A DNA stretch of 64,000 bases from Polymorphobacter_B sp038225475. Lineage in GTDB: Bacteria > Pseudomonadota > Alphaproteobacteria > Sphingomonadales > Sphingomonadaceae. The position numbers and the translations under genes are program-made. This document shows positions 7,563 to 17,085 of the stretch, in pieces. Location of the stretch: positions 230,993 through 294,992 of the forward strand of contig JBBRRA010000002.1 in the NCBI GenBank assembly GCA_038225475.1, read 5' to 3'. The notes under the pieces were generated by a model that worked only from the letters and a program-made list of their open reading frames with translations, did not search any database and was not told where the DNA came from. Each line of letters opens with the position of its first letter. The stretch's first letter is position 1.

Positions 7563-8785
7563 TGGCGACAGCGGCAGTTTCAGTACCAAGTTTGCGCGAC
7601 GGACCCGATGCGAACGGCCATTTCGGCGCGTTCGGCGGACGCTATGTCGCCGAAACGCTGATGCCGCTGATCCTGAGTCTCGAGACCGCCTATCGCGCGG
7701 CGCAGGCCGATCCGGCGTTCAAGGCCGAATTCGACCATCTGCTCACCCATTATGTCGGCCGCCCCAGCCCGCTGTATTTTGCCGAGCGGCTGACCGAGCA
7801 CTTGGGCGGTGCGAAAATCTATCTCAAGCGCGACGAGCTGAACCATACCGGCGCGCACAAGATCAACAATTGCATCGGCCAGATCCTGCTGGCCCGCCGC
7901 ATGGGCAAGACGCGGATCATCGCGGAGACGGGTGCGGGCCAGCACGGCGTTGCCACCGCCACCGTCGCAGCGCGCTTCGGGCTGCCGTGCGTCATCTATA
8001 TGGGCGCGCGCGACATTGCGCGGCAGGCGCCGAACGTGTTTCGCATGCGCCTGCTCGGGGCCGAAATCCGCAGCGTCGAAAGCGGCTCCAAGACGCTCAA
8101 GGACGCGATGAACGAAGCGCTGCGCGACTGGGTGACCAATGTCGACGATACCTTCTACATCATCGGTACCGCCGCCGGGCCGCACCCCTACCCTGAGCTG
8201 GTGCGCGATTTCCAGTCGGTGATCGGCCACGAAGCCCGCGCGCAGATGCTCTCGGCCGAAGGGCGGCTTCCCGATGTGCTGTGCGCGTCGATCGGCGGCG
8301 GATCGAACGCAATCGGACTGTTCCACCCGTTCCTCGATGATGCGAGCGTCCGCATGATCGGCGTCGAGGCAGCCGGACACGGCCTCGACAGTGGCGAACA
8401 TGCCGCAAGCCTCGCCGGCGGGCGGCCCGGTGTGCTGCACGGTAACAAGACGCTGCTGCTGCAGGACGATGACGGCCAGATCACCGAGGCACACTCGATT
8501 TCGGCCGGGCTGGATTACCCCGGCATCGGCCCCGAACACGCGTGGCTGCATTCGATCGGGCGGGTCGAATACCAGTCGGCAACCGACGCCGAGGCGCTGA
8601 CCGCGTTTCAGTTGCTGTGCCGCGTGGAGGGCATCATCCCCGCGCTTGAGCCCGCGCACGCGCTGGCCGCGCTAAGTCGGCTGGCACCGGCACTGCCGCG
8701 CGAAACACTGGTGATCGCCAATTTGTGTGGGCGCGGCGACAAGGACATCTTCACGGTGGCCGAAGCGCTGGGGTTCGGGTTGTGA
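7562..8785 (+). CDS. trpB: Tryptophan synthase beta chain
   Basis: Encodes 407 residues. It joins indole with serine on PLP to give tryptophan, in complex with TrpA. The PLP lysine is K100 in HTGAHKINN, and the cofactor phosphate loop GGGSNAIG is present. ETGAGQHGVATA is the classical TrpB1 signature. The gene starts on the last base of the trpF stop and ends overlapping the GTG start of trpA. No trpE, trpG, trpD or trpC lies in the window, so the pathway genes are split. Confidence 0.97.
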   Translation: MATAAVSVPSLRDGPDANGHFGAFGGRYVAETLMPLILSLETAYRAAQADPAFKAEFDHLLTHYVGRPSPLYFAERLTEHLGGAKIYLKRDELNHTGAHKINNCIGQILLARRMGKTRIIAETGAGQHGVATATVAARFGLPCVIYMGARDIARQAPNVFRMRLLGAEIRSVESGSKTLKDAMNEALRDWVTNVDDTFYIIGTAAGPHPYPELVRDFQSVIGHEARAQMLSAEGRLPDVLCASIGGGSNAIGLFHPFLDDASVRMIGVEAAGHGLDSGEHAASLAGGRPGVLHGNKTLLLQDDDGQITEAHSISAGLDYPGIGPEHAWLHSIGRVEYQSATDAEALTAFQLLCRVEGIIPALEPAHALAALSRLAPALPRETLVIANLCGRGDKDIFTVAEALGFGL

Positions 8786-9615
8786 CCGACCGCCTCGCCC
8801 GGCGCTTTGCCGCCTGTGCATCGCAGGACCGGGCTGCGCTGGTAACCTTCGTTACCGCAGGCGACCCCGATCTCGACAGTTCGGCGCGCGTGTTGCGGGC
8901 GCTGGTGGCGGGCGGCGCGGACATCGTCGAACTCGGCATGCCGTTCACCGATCCGATGGCCGACGGCGATGCGATCCAGGCCGGCAATTTGCGCAGCCTT
9001 GGCAGCGGCACGACGCTACGCCGTGTGCTCGCGATGGTTACCGATTTCCGGCGCGAGGACAGCGACACGCCGCTAATCCTGATGGGCTATTTCAACCCGA
9101 TCCTCGCCTATGGCCCGGCGCAGTTCGCCGCCGACGCGGCGGCCGCGGGGCTCGACGGCACGATCGTCGTCGATCTGCCCCCCGAGGAGGACGGCGAGCT
9201 GGCCCCCGAACTCGGCCGGTTCGGACTCCACAACGTCCGCCTTGCCACGCCGACGACCGACGCCGCGCGGCTTCCCAAGGTGCTCGGCGGCGCGTCGGGG
9301 TTCGTTTACTATGTCGCGGTCGCGGGCGTTACCGGGGCGGCATCGGCAACCGACGCCGATATCGGCCACGCGGTCGCGCGGCTGAAGGCGGCGACGGCGC
9401 TGCCGATTGCGGTCGGCTTCGGCATCAAGACGCCTGCGCAAGCCGCAGCCGTGGCGCGCCATGCCGACGGAGTTGTCGTCGGCTCGGCGATCGTCTCGAT
9501 GATCGGCGCGGCAGCAGCGGCACGCGCGAATGACCTGCCCGAACAAGTCGAGGGTTTCGTCCGCAGTCTTGCCGCTGCAGTGGCGGGCGCGCGCACGCGG
9601 GAAGTCGCCGCATGA
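8782..9615 (+). CDS. trpA: Tryptophan synthase alpha chain
   Basis: Encodes 277 residues. It cleaves indole-3-glycerol phosphate and channels indole to TrpB. Catalytic E50 and D61 lie in VELGMPFTDPMADGD, and the phosphate loop is near GFGIKTPAQA. The GTG start overlaps the trpB stop (GTGA), and the TGA overlaps the ATG of accD (ATGA). Coupled trpB-trpA translation fits the equal stoichiometry of the alpha2-beta2 enzyme. Confidence 0.96.
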   Translation: MTDRLARRFAACASQDRAALVTFVTAGDPDLDSSARVLRALVAGGADIVELGMPFTDPMADGDAIQAGNLRSLGSGTTLRRVLAMVTDFRREDSDTPLILMGYFNPILAYGPAQFAADAAAAGLDGTIVVDLPPEEDGELAPELGRFGLHNVRLATPTTDAARLPKVLGGASGFVYYVAVAGVTGAASATDADIGHAVARLKAATALPIAVGFGIKTPAQAAAVARHADGVVVGSAIVSMIGAAAAARANDLPEQVEGFVRSLAAAVAGARTREVAA

Positions 9616-10472
9616 GCTGGTTTACCCGTCTGCGCCCGCGCCTGACCTCGATGCTCAGCCGCCGCGAGACGCCCGAGAATTTGTGGCACAAATGCCCCAA
9701 ATGCGGCGCGATGTTGTATACCAAGGAGTTCGAAGAAGCGCTGAGCGTTTGCCCGCGCTGCGGCCACCACGAGCGCATCGGCCCCAATGCGCGCTTTGCG
9801 CAGATCTTCGATGACGGCCGCCATGACCGCCTCGAAGTGCCGCGCGTGCCCGAAGACCCGCTCAAGTTTCGCGACCAGAAACGCTATGTCGACCGGCTGC
9901 GCGCCGCACGCACCGCAACCGGCGAGCCCGAGGCGATGGCCGTCGCCACCGGCAGCATCGGCGGTGTCCCGGCGGTGATCGCGGTGCAGAATTTCGCGTT
10001 CATGGGCGGTTCGATGGGATTGGGCGTCGGCGAGGCGTTCCTGACCGCTGCCGCCGCCGCGGTGCGCATGCGCGCACCGCTGATCGTGTTCACCGCTGCC
10101 GGCGGCGCACGCATGCAGGAGGGCATCCTGTCGCTGATGCAGATGCCGCGCACCACCGTCGCGCTCGCCGAACTGCGCGAGGCGGGACTGCCGTATATCG
10201 TCGTGATAACCGACCCGACGACCGGCGGCGTCACCGCTTCCTATGCGATGCTGGGCGACATTCAGATTGCCGAACCCGGCGCCTTGATCGGCTTCGCGGG
10301 CCAGCGCGTCATCGAGCAGACCATCCGCGAAAAACTGCCCGAAGGGTTCCAGCGGGCCGAATATCTGTTCGAACATGGCATGCTCGACATGGTCGTCGCG
10401 CGCCCCGAGCTGCGTGCGACGCTGGCCCGGCTGGCGCGGCTGCTGATGCGCCCGATGGTGGCCGCGAGCTGA
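9612..10472 (+). CDS. accD: Acetyl-CoA carboxylase carboxyltransferase subunit beta
   Basis: Encodes 286 residues. It forms, with AccA, the carboxyltransferase that makes malonyl-CoA for fatty-acid synthesis. The N-terminal zinc ribbon has four cysteines (C28, C31, C47, C50: CPKCG and CPRCGHH), followed by the crotonase-like domain (GGSMGLGVGEAF, AGGARMQEG, GGVTASYAMLGD). The trpA-accD-folC order is common in alpha- and some gammaproteobacteria. It overlaps trpA by 4 bp. Confidence 0.97.
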   Translation: MSWFTRLRPRLTSMLSRRETPENLWHKCPKCGAMLYTKEFEEALSVCPRCGHHERIGPNARFAQIFDDGRHDRLEVPRVPEDPLKFRDQKRYVDRLRAARTATGEPEAMAVATGSIGGVPAVIAVQNFAFMGGSMGLGVGEAFLTAAAAAVRMRAPLIVFTAAGGARMQEGILSLMQMPRTTVALAELREAGLPYIVVITDPTTGGVTASYAMLGDIQIAEPGALIGFAGQRVIEQTIREKLPEGFQRAEYLFEHGMLDMVVARPELRATLARLARLLMRPMVAAS

Positions 10473-10473
10473 C

Positions 10474-11799
10474 GTGGAGGCGGCGCGCTCCGACAATCCA
10501 GTGCTCGATGCGCTGCTCGCGGCGGCGTTCAAGCTGCATCCGCAGACAATCGACCTCGGGCTGGCGCGGCTCGACCGGCTGCTCAAGCGGCTGGGCCACC
10601 CGGAACGCAAATTGCCGCCGGTGTTCCATGTCGCAGGGACCAACGGCAAGGGTTCGACGGTCGCTTTCCTGCGCGCGTGCATCGAAGCCTCGGGGCAGCG
10701 CGTCCATGTCTATACGTCGCCGCATCTGGTCCGCTTCAACGAACGCATCCGGGTGGCGGGGGCGCTGATCGACGATGACGGGCTGATCACCGTGATCCGC
10801 GATGTCCTCGACGCCAACGGTACTGCGACCATCACCTTTTTCGAACTGACAACGGCAGTTGCCCTGCTGGCGTTTTCGCGCGTCGATGCCGACGCCTGTC
10901 TGCTCGAAACCGGCATGGGTGGACGGCTCGACGCGACCAACGTCATCGCGCACCCGGTCGCGTGCGGCATCGCGCAACTGGGGCTCGATCATCAGCAATG
11001 GTTGGGCAACGGCATCCTCGACATTGCTGGCGAAAAGGCCGGCATCGCCAAGCGCGGCGTGCCGCTGATCCTGTCGAAATACCCCAAGACCGTTACCGCA
11101 CGAATCGCCGAGGTGGCCGGTCTCGCGGGGGCAAAGCTGCACATCCGCAGCGATGACTGGGACGCTGCAACCTATGAGGGCGCGCTGCACTACCGCGATC
11201 TTGCCGGGCGGTTGATGCTGCCGCTACCGCGGCTGGCGGGCGCACATCAGCTCGATAACGCCGCACTGGCGGTCGCGATGTTGCGCGCGCAATCGGCAGT
11301 TGTGGTGCCCGAGGCGGCGCTGCGCGCCGGTATGGGTTGGGCCGAATGGCCAGCACGGCTGCAACGCCTCGAACGCGGGCCGCTCGCCAACCGGCTGATC
11401 GGCGGCAGCGAGCTGTGGCTCGACGGTGGCCACAATCCTGCCGCCGGGCGCGTCATCGCCGATGCGTTTCGTAGCCATGCGCTGGCCGACCGCCCGTTTT
11501 ACATCGTGCTCGGCATGCTGAGCACCAAGGACGCCGCGGGCTTCCTCAAGCCGTTCGCCGGTCGCGCGACGGCGGTTTATACCGTGCCGATCACCGGGCA
11601 TGACGCGCATGCCCCCGACGTGCTCGCGCGCCATGCCAAGGATACCGGCCTGCCCGCGCAGACTGTCGCAACCGTTGCCGATGCGCTGGGCGAAATCGCG
11701 CGCGGCAGCGACCGTGCACGTCCGCCGGTGGTGCTGGTCACCGGCTCGCTGCACCTTGCGGGGCAGGTGCTCGCTGAAAACGGTCAGGCGCCGACGTAA
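10474..11799 (+). CDS. folC: Bifunctional folylpolyglutamate/dihydrofolate synthase
   Basis: Encodes 441 residues. It adds glutamate to dihydropteroate and folates. The Mur-ligase-like ATP loop is HVAGTNGKGSTVAFL, with a downstream TSPHLVRFNERI element and an ETGMGGRLDATN motif, both typical of FolC. The GTG start is one base after the accD stop, so it probably depends on coupling. Its C-terminal domain includes LDGGHNPAAG. Convergent with the FrnE gene (17-bp gap). Confidence 0.95.
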   Translation: MEAARSDNPVLDALLAAAFKLHPQTIDLGLARLDRLLKRLGHPERKLPPVFHVAGTNGKGSTVAFLRACIEASGQRVHVYTSPHLVRFNERIRVAGALIDDDGLITVIRDVLDANGTATITFFELTTAVALLAFSRVDADACLLETGMGGRLDATNVIAHPVACGIAQLGLDHQQWLGNGILDIAGEKAGIAKRGVPLILSKYPKTVTARIAEVAGLAGAKLHIRSDDWDAATYEGALHYRDLAGRLMLPLPRLAGAHQLDNAALAVAMLRAQSAVVVPEAALRAGMGWAEWPARLQRLERGPLANRLIGGSELWLDGGHNPAAGRVIADAFRSHALADRPFYIVLGMLSTKDAAGFLKPFAGRATAVYTVPITGHDAHAPDVLARHAKDTGLPAQTVATVADALGEIARGSDRARPPVVLVTGSLHLAGQVLAENGQAPT

Positions 11800-11816
11800 G
11801 CACGCCGCCGGCGCAC

Positions 11817-12464
11817 CTACCGCTCGGCGGCAATGCTCCGGATCGCCTTCTCAAAGGCTTCGACCGGATGGCCGCCGCTGATCAGATATTTGCCGTCGAT
11901 GATGACCGCAGGCACCGCATTGATGCCCTCGTTGCGCCAATGCGTTTCGTCGCGGCGGACGTCGTCGGCATAGGCGTCGGAGGCGATGACCTCCGCCGCC
12001 GCATCGCGGTCGAGACCGCCGCGCGCTGCCGCTGCTGCAAGCACGTTCGCATCGCCCGGATTTTGGCCATCGGTAAAATACGCCTCGAACAGTGCCAGCT
12101 TGACTTCGGCCTGCCGTCCCTGAAGCCCTGCCCAGTGCAACAGCCGGTGCGAATCGAACGTGTTCCAGATGCGCGCGTCGGGACCGCCGGTGATCGTAAA
12201 GCCCAGCGCCGCCGCGCTGCTGCGGATCAGATCGCGCGTTCCCTTGGATTGCTCGGGCGTCGATCCGTATTTCTGCCGGACATGCTCGGCGACATTCTGA
12301 CCTTCGGGCGGCATGTCGGGATTGAGTTCGAACGGCTGGAAATGGATTTCGGCGGTCACGACATCGGCGGTGCGGGCAAGCGCCTGCTCGAGCGCTTTCA
12401 GGCCGATAATGCACCACGGACAGACGACGTCCGACACGAAATCGATGCGCATTGGCCTTGGCAT
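11817..12464 (-). CDS. DsbA-family (FrnE-like) thiol oxidoreductase
   Basis: Encodes 215 residues with a thioredoxin fold and a long helical insert. The active site is C15-P-W-C18 (DVVCPWCIIG), and the C-terminal cis-Pro region reads NAVPAVIIDGKYLISGG. There is no signal peptide, so like FrnE and 2-hydroxychromene-2-carboxylate isomerase relatives it is cytoplasmic. It lies 3 bp after the OlsB-like gene, so it is probably co-transcribed. The substrate is unknown. Confidence 0.88.
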   Translation of the reverse strand: MPRPMRIDFVSDVVCPWCIIGLKALEQALARTADVVTAEIHFQPFELNPDMPPEGQNVAEHVRQKYGSTPEQSKGTRDLIRSSAAALGFTITGGPDARIWNTFDSHRLLHWAGLQGRQAEVKLALFEAYFTDGQNPGDANVLAAAAARGGLDRDAAAEVIASDAYADDVRRDETHWRNEGINAVPAVIIDGKYLISGGHPVEAFEKAIRSIAAER

Positions 12465-12467
12465 AAA

Positions 12468-13319
12468 CTACTCCGGATCGTTCGCCCCGGTGACGAACCG
12501 GCTCGAATAGCGCCGCGTAATCCGCTCGACCGGCATCACGACGAACACGTCAACGGTATTGAACTGGCGGTCGACGAACGCGCCGTCGCCGATCATCGCG
12601 CCGACGCGCAGATAGCCCTTGATCAGCGGCGGCAACGCCTTCGATGCAGCGCGCTGATCATAGGCGCTCGCCGGCAGCCGGTCCATCGGCACATAATGTT
12701 CGGGCAACGTCCGCGCGCGCAGCTCGGGCGGCGCAAGATGGTGGTGATAGAGATAGCTGAGCTCGGCGGCGTGCACGGCAGGCTCGGCGCCGTGCAGCGA
12801 CGCACAGCCGAACATATGGCCGATTGCGTGCGTTTGCAGATACGCCGCAATCCCGCGCCACAGCAGCGTGATCGTGGTGTTGTTGCGGTATTCGGGTGCA
12901 ACACAGCTGCGTCCGAGCTCGAGCAGCTGGCCGCCAGTGGCCGATTGCTCGATCAGCGGCGACAGGTCGTATTCGCCGGCCGAATAAAATCCGCGGTTCA
13001 TCTGCGCGGTGACCTGGCGCAGCAAGCGGTAGGTGCCCACCACATGCGGTTTGCCGCCGGGCTGGCCGTGATCGATGACGAGCAGATGGTCGCAGACCGC
13101 GTCATAATCGTCGATATCGCGCCGCGATGCCTGCATCAGCGGCGTCGGCGTTGCCCCCATCTCGTCATAGAATATCTGGTAGCGCAGCGCTTGCGCCGCG
13201 GCGATCTCGCCCTCCGAGGTGGCCAGCCGCACATCGAGCTGCCCGGAACGATGGATGTACGGGGTGTTCGCCAGCACATGCGCGGCGACGGCGGTCGGAT
13301 TGGTCAGACGGTAAGCCAT
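12468..13319 (-). CDS. olsB: OlsB-like ornithine N-acyltransferase (GNAT fold)
   Basis: Encodes 283 residues. The sequence fits the acyl-ACP-dependent acyltransferase family (hemolysin-like GNAT) that forms lyso-ornithine lipid: ALRYQIFYDEMGA near the start, LELGRSCVAPEYRNNTTITLLWRGIAAYL in the middle, then MFGCASLHG. OlsB makes lyso-ornithine lipid for the OlsA acyltransferase; no olsA is nearby. Ornithine versus glycine or another amine as acceptor cannot be decided from sequence. A FrnE-like gene follows. Confidence 0.78.
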   Translation of the reverse strand: MAYRLTNPTAVAAHVLANTPYIHRSGQLDVRLATSEGEIAAAQALRYQIFYDEMGATPTPLMQASRRDIDDYDAVCDHLLVIDHGQPGGKPHVVGTYRLLRQVTAQMNRGFYSAGEYDLSPLIEQSATGGQLLELGRSCVAPEYRNNTTITLLWRGIAAYLQTHAIGHMFGCASLHGAEPAVHAAELSYLYHHHLAPPELRARTLPEHYVPMDRLPASAYDQRAASKALPPLIKGYLRVGAMIGDGAFVDRQFNTVDVFVVMPVERITRRYSSRFVTGANDPE

Positions 13320-13399
13320 TGGTTTACGGACTCCGTGTGCAACAAGCCTCGCTCGTTAGACCCCAATTATGACAATGTCGTGCGTCCGTCGAAAAAGCG

Positions 13400-14740
13400 T
13401 CATTCCGGTGTCACTTCGGCCACCGACCGCGCACGGTCGCCCACCAATCCCATCCGCCACAGCACGATCAGCAGCGCCACCCCGGGCAATACCATCGCTG
13501 CCGTCACGATATAGAATATCGGCCAACCCAGCGCATCGGCGATAAACCCCGACGGCGTTGTCAGGAATGTTCGCCCGACCGACGCGAGGCTCGACAACAG
13601 CGCATATTGCGTCGCGGTGTAAGCAAGGTTCGACAGACCGGACAGGTAAGTCGCAAAGATCGTCAGCCCGACGCCGCTCGAAAAATTCTCCGCGCCGACC
13701 GCCAGCGCCAGTAGCGTGGCGTTGTGCGGTTGCGTTGCAAGCGCGGCAAAACCCAGGTTGGTCAGGCACATCAGCAGGCTGGTGGCGACCAGCGCGCGCG
13801 CCATGCCGAGCCGCGCCAGCAGCGGTGCGCCGCAAGCGGTGCCGACGATCAACGCCCAAAAACCGACCAGTTTATTGGCCGCGATATAGTCGGTATCCGA
13901 ATAGCCCATTTCGACGATCATCGGGTTGAGCATGATCTGCCCCATCGCATCGCCAAGCTTGTAGACGACGATCCAGACGAGGATCAGCACCGCGCCGCGC
14001 CGCGACAGGAATTCGGCAAACGGCGCCACGACCGTTGCGCGAAACCGCTCGGCACCGGTCTGCAATGGCTTCAGCGCCCGGCTTGCCGCCTCGTGCAGCC
14101 CGGGTCCCGACAGCAGTGCGGCGATGGCTCCCGGCAGGATGCACAGCGCGGTCAGCGCATAGGCGAGCGACCAACCGATCCCGGCACCCTGTGCCGACGC
14201 CAGCCAGACCGTTCCTGCCCCGGCAATAAGGTTGCCGGTCCGATAGCCGAACTGGTTCATCGCAGTGCCGTGCGCCAGTTCATCCTCGGGCAGCAGCTCG
14301 ATACGGTACGCGTCGATGACGATGTCCTGCGTCGCCGACAGGAACGCGACGATGATCGCAGCGACCGCAAACCGCCCGAGATGCAGCACCGGATCGCTCG
14401 CACCGAGCGCGATCACCGCGACCGCGAGCAGTGCCTGGATGGTAAACAGCCACGCGCGGCGCTGCCCGAACAGCGCCGCAAGCACCGGCAGCCGGACGCG
14501 GTCGATCAGCGGAGCCCACAGGAATTTCAGCGTGTACGGCGTTGTCAGTCCGACGGCGAACCCGATCGTCTTCTTGTCGATCCCGACCCGGCTGAGCCAG
14601 AACGTCATCGTCGCCAGCAGCAACGTCAACGGAAACCCGCTCGAAATACCGAGCGCGAACGCCGCCAGCGGCCGGGGGCGGAAATACGGGGCAATCGCTG
14701 GCATAAAGCCACGGCGCGCCGTCGAAAAACCAGTATCCAT
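13400..14740 (-). CDS. ampG: AmpG-like MFS permease
   Basis: Encodes 446 residues of a 12-helix major-facilitator protein. The first helices (GFPLTLLLATMTFWLSRVGIDKKTIGFAVGL), then FLWAPLIDRVRLP, resemble AmpG, which imports anhydro-muropeptides for cell-wall recycling. A later in-frame ATG (14704, MPAIAPYF) is an alternative start; neither has a clear Shine-Dalgarno. No beta-lactamase or ampD lies nearby. The substrate is inferred from family. Confidence 0.8.
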   Translation of the reverse strand: MDTGFSTARRGFMPAIAPYFRPRPLAAFALGISSGFPLTLLLATMTFWLSRVGIDKKTIGFAVGLTTPYTLKFLWAPLIDRVRLPVLAALFGQRRAWLFTIQALLAVAVIALGASDPVLHLGRFAVAAIIVAFLSATQDIVIDAYRIELLPEDELAHGTAMNQFGYRTGNLIAGAGTVWLASAQGAGIGWSLAYALTALCILPGAIAALLSGPGLHEAASRALKPLQTGAERFRATVVAPFAEFLSRRGAVLILVWIVVYKLGDAMGQIMLNPMIVEMGYSDTDYIAANKLVGFWALIVGTACGAPLLARLGMARALVATSLLMCLTNLGFAALATQPHNATLLALAVGAENFSSGVGLTIFATYLSGLSNLAYTATQYALLSSLASVGRTFLTTPSGFIADALGWPIFYIVTAAMVLPGVALLIVLWRMGLVGDRARSVAEVTPE

Positions 14741-14857
14741 CGCGCAACAATAGCCGAACGCGCTGCGACGAACAGGAGTTTGTGGCTGCCACAGAAACTT
14801 CGCTTGCGCGCCCGGTGCAACCTGTCAGGTTGCAGTTGGGGCACGGGGATTTTCAGA

Positions 14858-15973
14858 ATGGATGCAATGACAACGGCGGTGGCCGAACCGGCGGAGCCGG
14901 TCGGTTTCAGCGGGCGGCTCGGCAGCTATTTCGGCATGGCGATCGGCAATTTTCTGCTGACGATCGTGACGCTTGGAATTTACCGCTTCTGGGCAAAAAC
15001 CAAAGTCCGACGGCACTTGTGGGAACGCACCACCTTTCAGGGCGAACCCCTTGAATATCGTGGTCGCGGCATCGAGAAGTTTATCGGTGCCTTGATCGTG
15101 TTCGCGGTGCTGATTGTCCCGCTGTTCCTATTCGGGCTGGTGAGCGCCGCGCTGACCGCGAGCGGGAATAAGGAATGGGCCCCGCTTTTTGCCTTGCCGC
15201 TCGATATCGGATTGCTTTGGCTGTTCGGCGTCGGGATGTACCGGTCGCAGCGCTATATGTTCAGCCGCACGGCGTGGCGTGGCATTCGTGGCGGGATGGT
15301 AAACGGTGGCTGGCTCTATGACTGGACCTTCCTCAAATACACGTTGCTGCAGGTCGTGACCCTTGGTTTTTCCGGGCCCTATAGTGCGACAAGGCTCTGG
15401 AATCTTCGGATGAACGACGCGATGTTCGGGTCAGCGGAAGTCCATGCCGATGCCCAGTGGCGGCCAGTCTACAAAGATTTTCTCATCGCATGGCTCGGCG
15501 CGCTGGTGATTTACGGAACCGCCTTTTTCCTCGTATTTACCCAGTTCAGCGATTTGATCGCCGTGATGAAACCCGGCGCTCCGCCACCAGCCGATCCAAA
15601 GGCACTCGCGGCGGCAGTCATCAAGGTCTACGGCGTGCTGATCGGCGCCGCATTTGTCGCCAGCTTCTTGATGATACGCTATCACGCGATGTTGTTGCGC
15701 GAATTATTTGGCAAGACACGGCTCGATACACTCGGCTTCCGTTTCGACGCCACCGGGCTCGACCTGTTCAAGTTTCAGCTCGCCAATATCGGCCTGCTGA
15801 TCGTGACCTTCGGGCTGGTCACGATGGTCATGCCGTTCCGTATCTGGCGCTTTTACACCGCGCATCTTGCAACCGTCGGCCACCTCGATGCCGACAGCCT
15901 GCAGCAGACAACTTTGGCCGGACCGAGCCAGGGCGATGGCATCGCCGACGCTTTTGACGCGGCCGCGTTCTAG
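14858..15973 (+). CDS. YjgN family (DUF898) membrane protein
   Basis: Encodes 371 residues. Six or more hydrophobic segments and repeated [FY]xGxxxxYFxxxIxNxxLxxxTLGIYRFWAKTKVRR-type units are typical of YjgN/DUF898. The unit GSYFGMAIGNFLLTIVTLG recurs in weaker form at about 205-220 and 300-320. The function of the family is not established. The next gene, an M48 peptidase, starts within 10 bp, a recurrent DUF898-M48 pairing that suggests joint action at the inner membrane. Confidence 0.82.
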   Translation: MDAMTTAVAEPAEPVGFSGRLGSYFGMAIGNFLLTIVTLGIYRFWAKTKVRRHLWERTTFQGEPLEYRGRGIEKFIGALIVFAVLIVPLFLFGLVSAALTASGNKEWAPLFALPLDIGLLWLFGVGMYRSQRYMFSRTAWRGIRGGMVNGGWLYDWTFLKYTLLQVVTLGFSGPYSATRLWNLRMNDAMFGSAEVHADAQWRPVYKDFLIAWLGALVIYGTAFFLVFTQFSDLIAVMKPGAPPPADPKALAAAVIKVYGVLIGAAFVASFLMIRYHAMLLRELFGKTRLDTLGFRFDATGLDLFKFQLANIGLLIVTFGLVTMVMPFRIWRFYTAHLATVGHLDADSLQQTTLAGPSQGDGIADAFDAAAF

Positions 15974-15980
15974 ATACCCG

Positions 15981-17045
15981 GTGCGCGGTGTTATCCACGA
16001 TGGTTTGAGCGCGCGCGCGCAGCCCGTCGAAATACGCTTCGATGGCGACGGCGTTCACCTCGACGGCGGCGATGGCAGCACCGAATTCGTTCCTCGCACA
16101 GTCCTTCGCCGCGGCGACCGCGCTGCACCACGACCGGCGCTTCACCGCACCGACCAGCCCGATTGGCGGCTGGTTCCGGATGCTGCGCCGCCGCCGGACT
16201 GGCTGCGCGGCCTGCCCGATATCGGCAGCCTGTCGCCGCGGGCGCGCCGCTGGTATGCGGCTACGGCAGCCATCGCCCTGGCTATCCTTGGCGGGCTTTG
16301 GGCATTTGGCGATACGCTGCTCGACATCACAGCGCCGCTGGTTCCACAGCGGATGCTGGCGCAGGTCGGCGATGGATTGGTGCGCCAACCGGGCGGCGAG
16401 CAATGCGTCGATGCAGCGGGCACCGCGGCGCTTGGCCGGTTGACCGCGCGGCTGACTCCGACGCACGGCTTTGTCGAGCCGGTGCGGGTCACGGTGCTCG
16501 ACACCGCCGCGGTCAATGCACTGGCCGCGCCTGGTGGCTGGGTCGTGCTGTTCCGCGGTGTGCTCGACAAGGCGACCGGCCCCGACGAAGTCGCAGGCGT
16601 GCTGGCGCATGAATTTACCCATGTCGCGCTGCGCCACCCGACCAAGTCGCTGTTGCGGCAGATGGGTGTATCGTTACTGGTGCGGGCAATCGGCGGCGAC
16701 GTCGGCGGCTACGCCGATCTCGCTGTCGTGCTGAGCAGTTCGCGTCGCGCCGAAGCTGCTGCCGATACTGGCGCTGTCGCTCAACTTCGCGCCTCGCACA
16801 TCTCGCCCGCCGGGCTTGCGGCCTTCTTCCATCGCATTCTGAGCGAGGATCGCGCCAAGCCGAAGGATGCGACCGAGCGCGTGCTCGACCAAATCGGCAG
16901 CTATGCGGCCACGCACCCCGGCGAAAGCGAGCGCGCGGTCATGGTCGAAGCCGCCTTCATGCGACAGGGGGCGGTAACGCCCGCGCTGAATGCCGCCGAT
17001 TGGCGAGCGCTTCGCCAAATTTGTGCGGTAAAAGCCCAGAGCTGA
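15981..17045 (+). CDS. Membrane-anchored M48 family zinc metallopeptidase
   Basis: Encodes 354 residues from GTG 15981. An upstream in-frame ATG (15939) would overlap the DUF898 gene and give an extra Arg-rich tail. An N-terminal soluble region comes first, then one membrane helix (about 93-109). The catalytic domain follows with HEFTH (H210, E211, H214) and the third zinc ligand in RRAEAAAD. M48 enzymes cleave membrane or periplasmic proteins. The pairing with DUF898 suggests a common substrate or quality-control job, but this is inference. Confidence 0.84.
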   Translation: MRGVIHDGLSARAQPVEIRFDGDGVHLDGGDGSTEFVPRTVLRRGDRAAPRPALHRTDQPDWRLVPDAAPPPDWLRGLPDIGSLSPRARRWYAATAAIALAILGGLWAFGDTLLDITAPLVPQRMLAQVGDGLVRQPGGEQCVDAAGTAALGRLTARLTPTHGFVEPVRVTVLDTAAVNALAAPGGWVVLFRGVLDKATGPDEVAGVLAHEFTHVALRHPTKSLLRQMGVSLLVRAIGGDVGGYADLAVVLSSSRRAEAAADTGAVAQLRASHISPAGLAAFFHRILSEDRAKPKDATERVLDQIGSYAATHPGESERAVMVEAAFMRQGAVTPALNAADWRALRQICAVKAQS

Positions 17046-17085
17046 AAATTTGCGTTCGCGCCAGCTGGGGCGGTAGAGTTTGCTG

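Noticed and set aside
11868..13514. 548-codon open frame on the plus strand across FrnE and olsB
   Set aside because: Antisense to two well-supported genes, with no recognisable motif and a composition typical of frame shadows.
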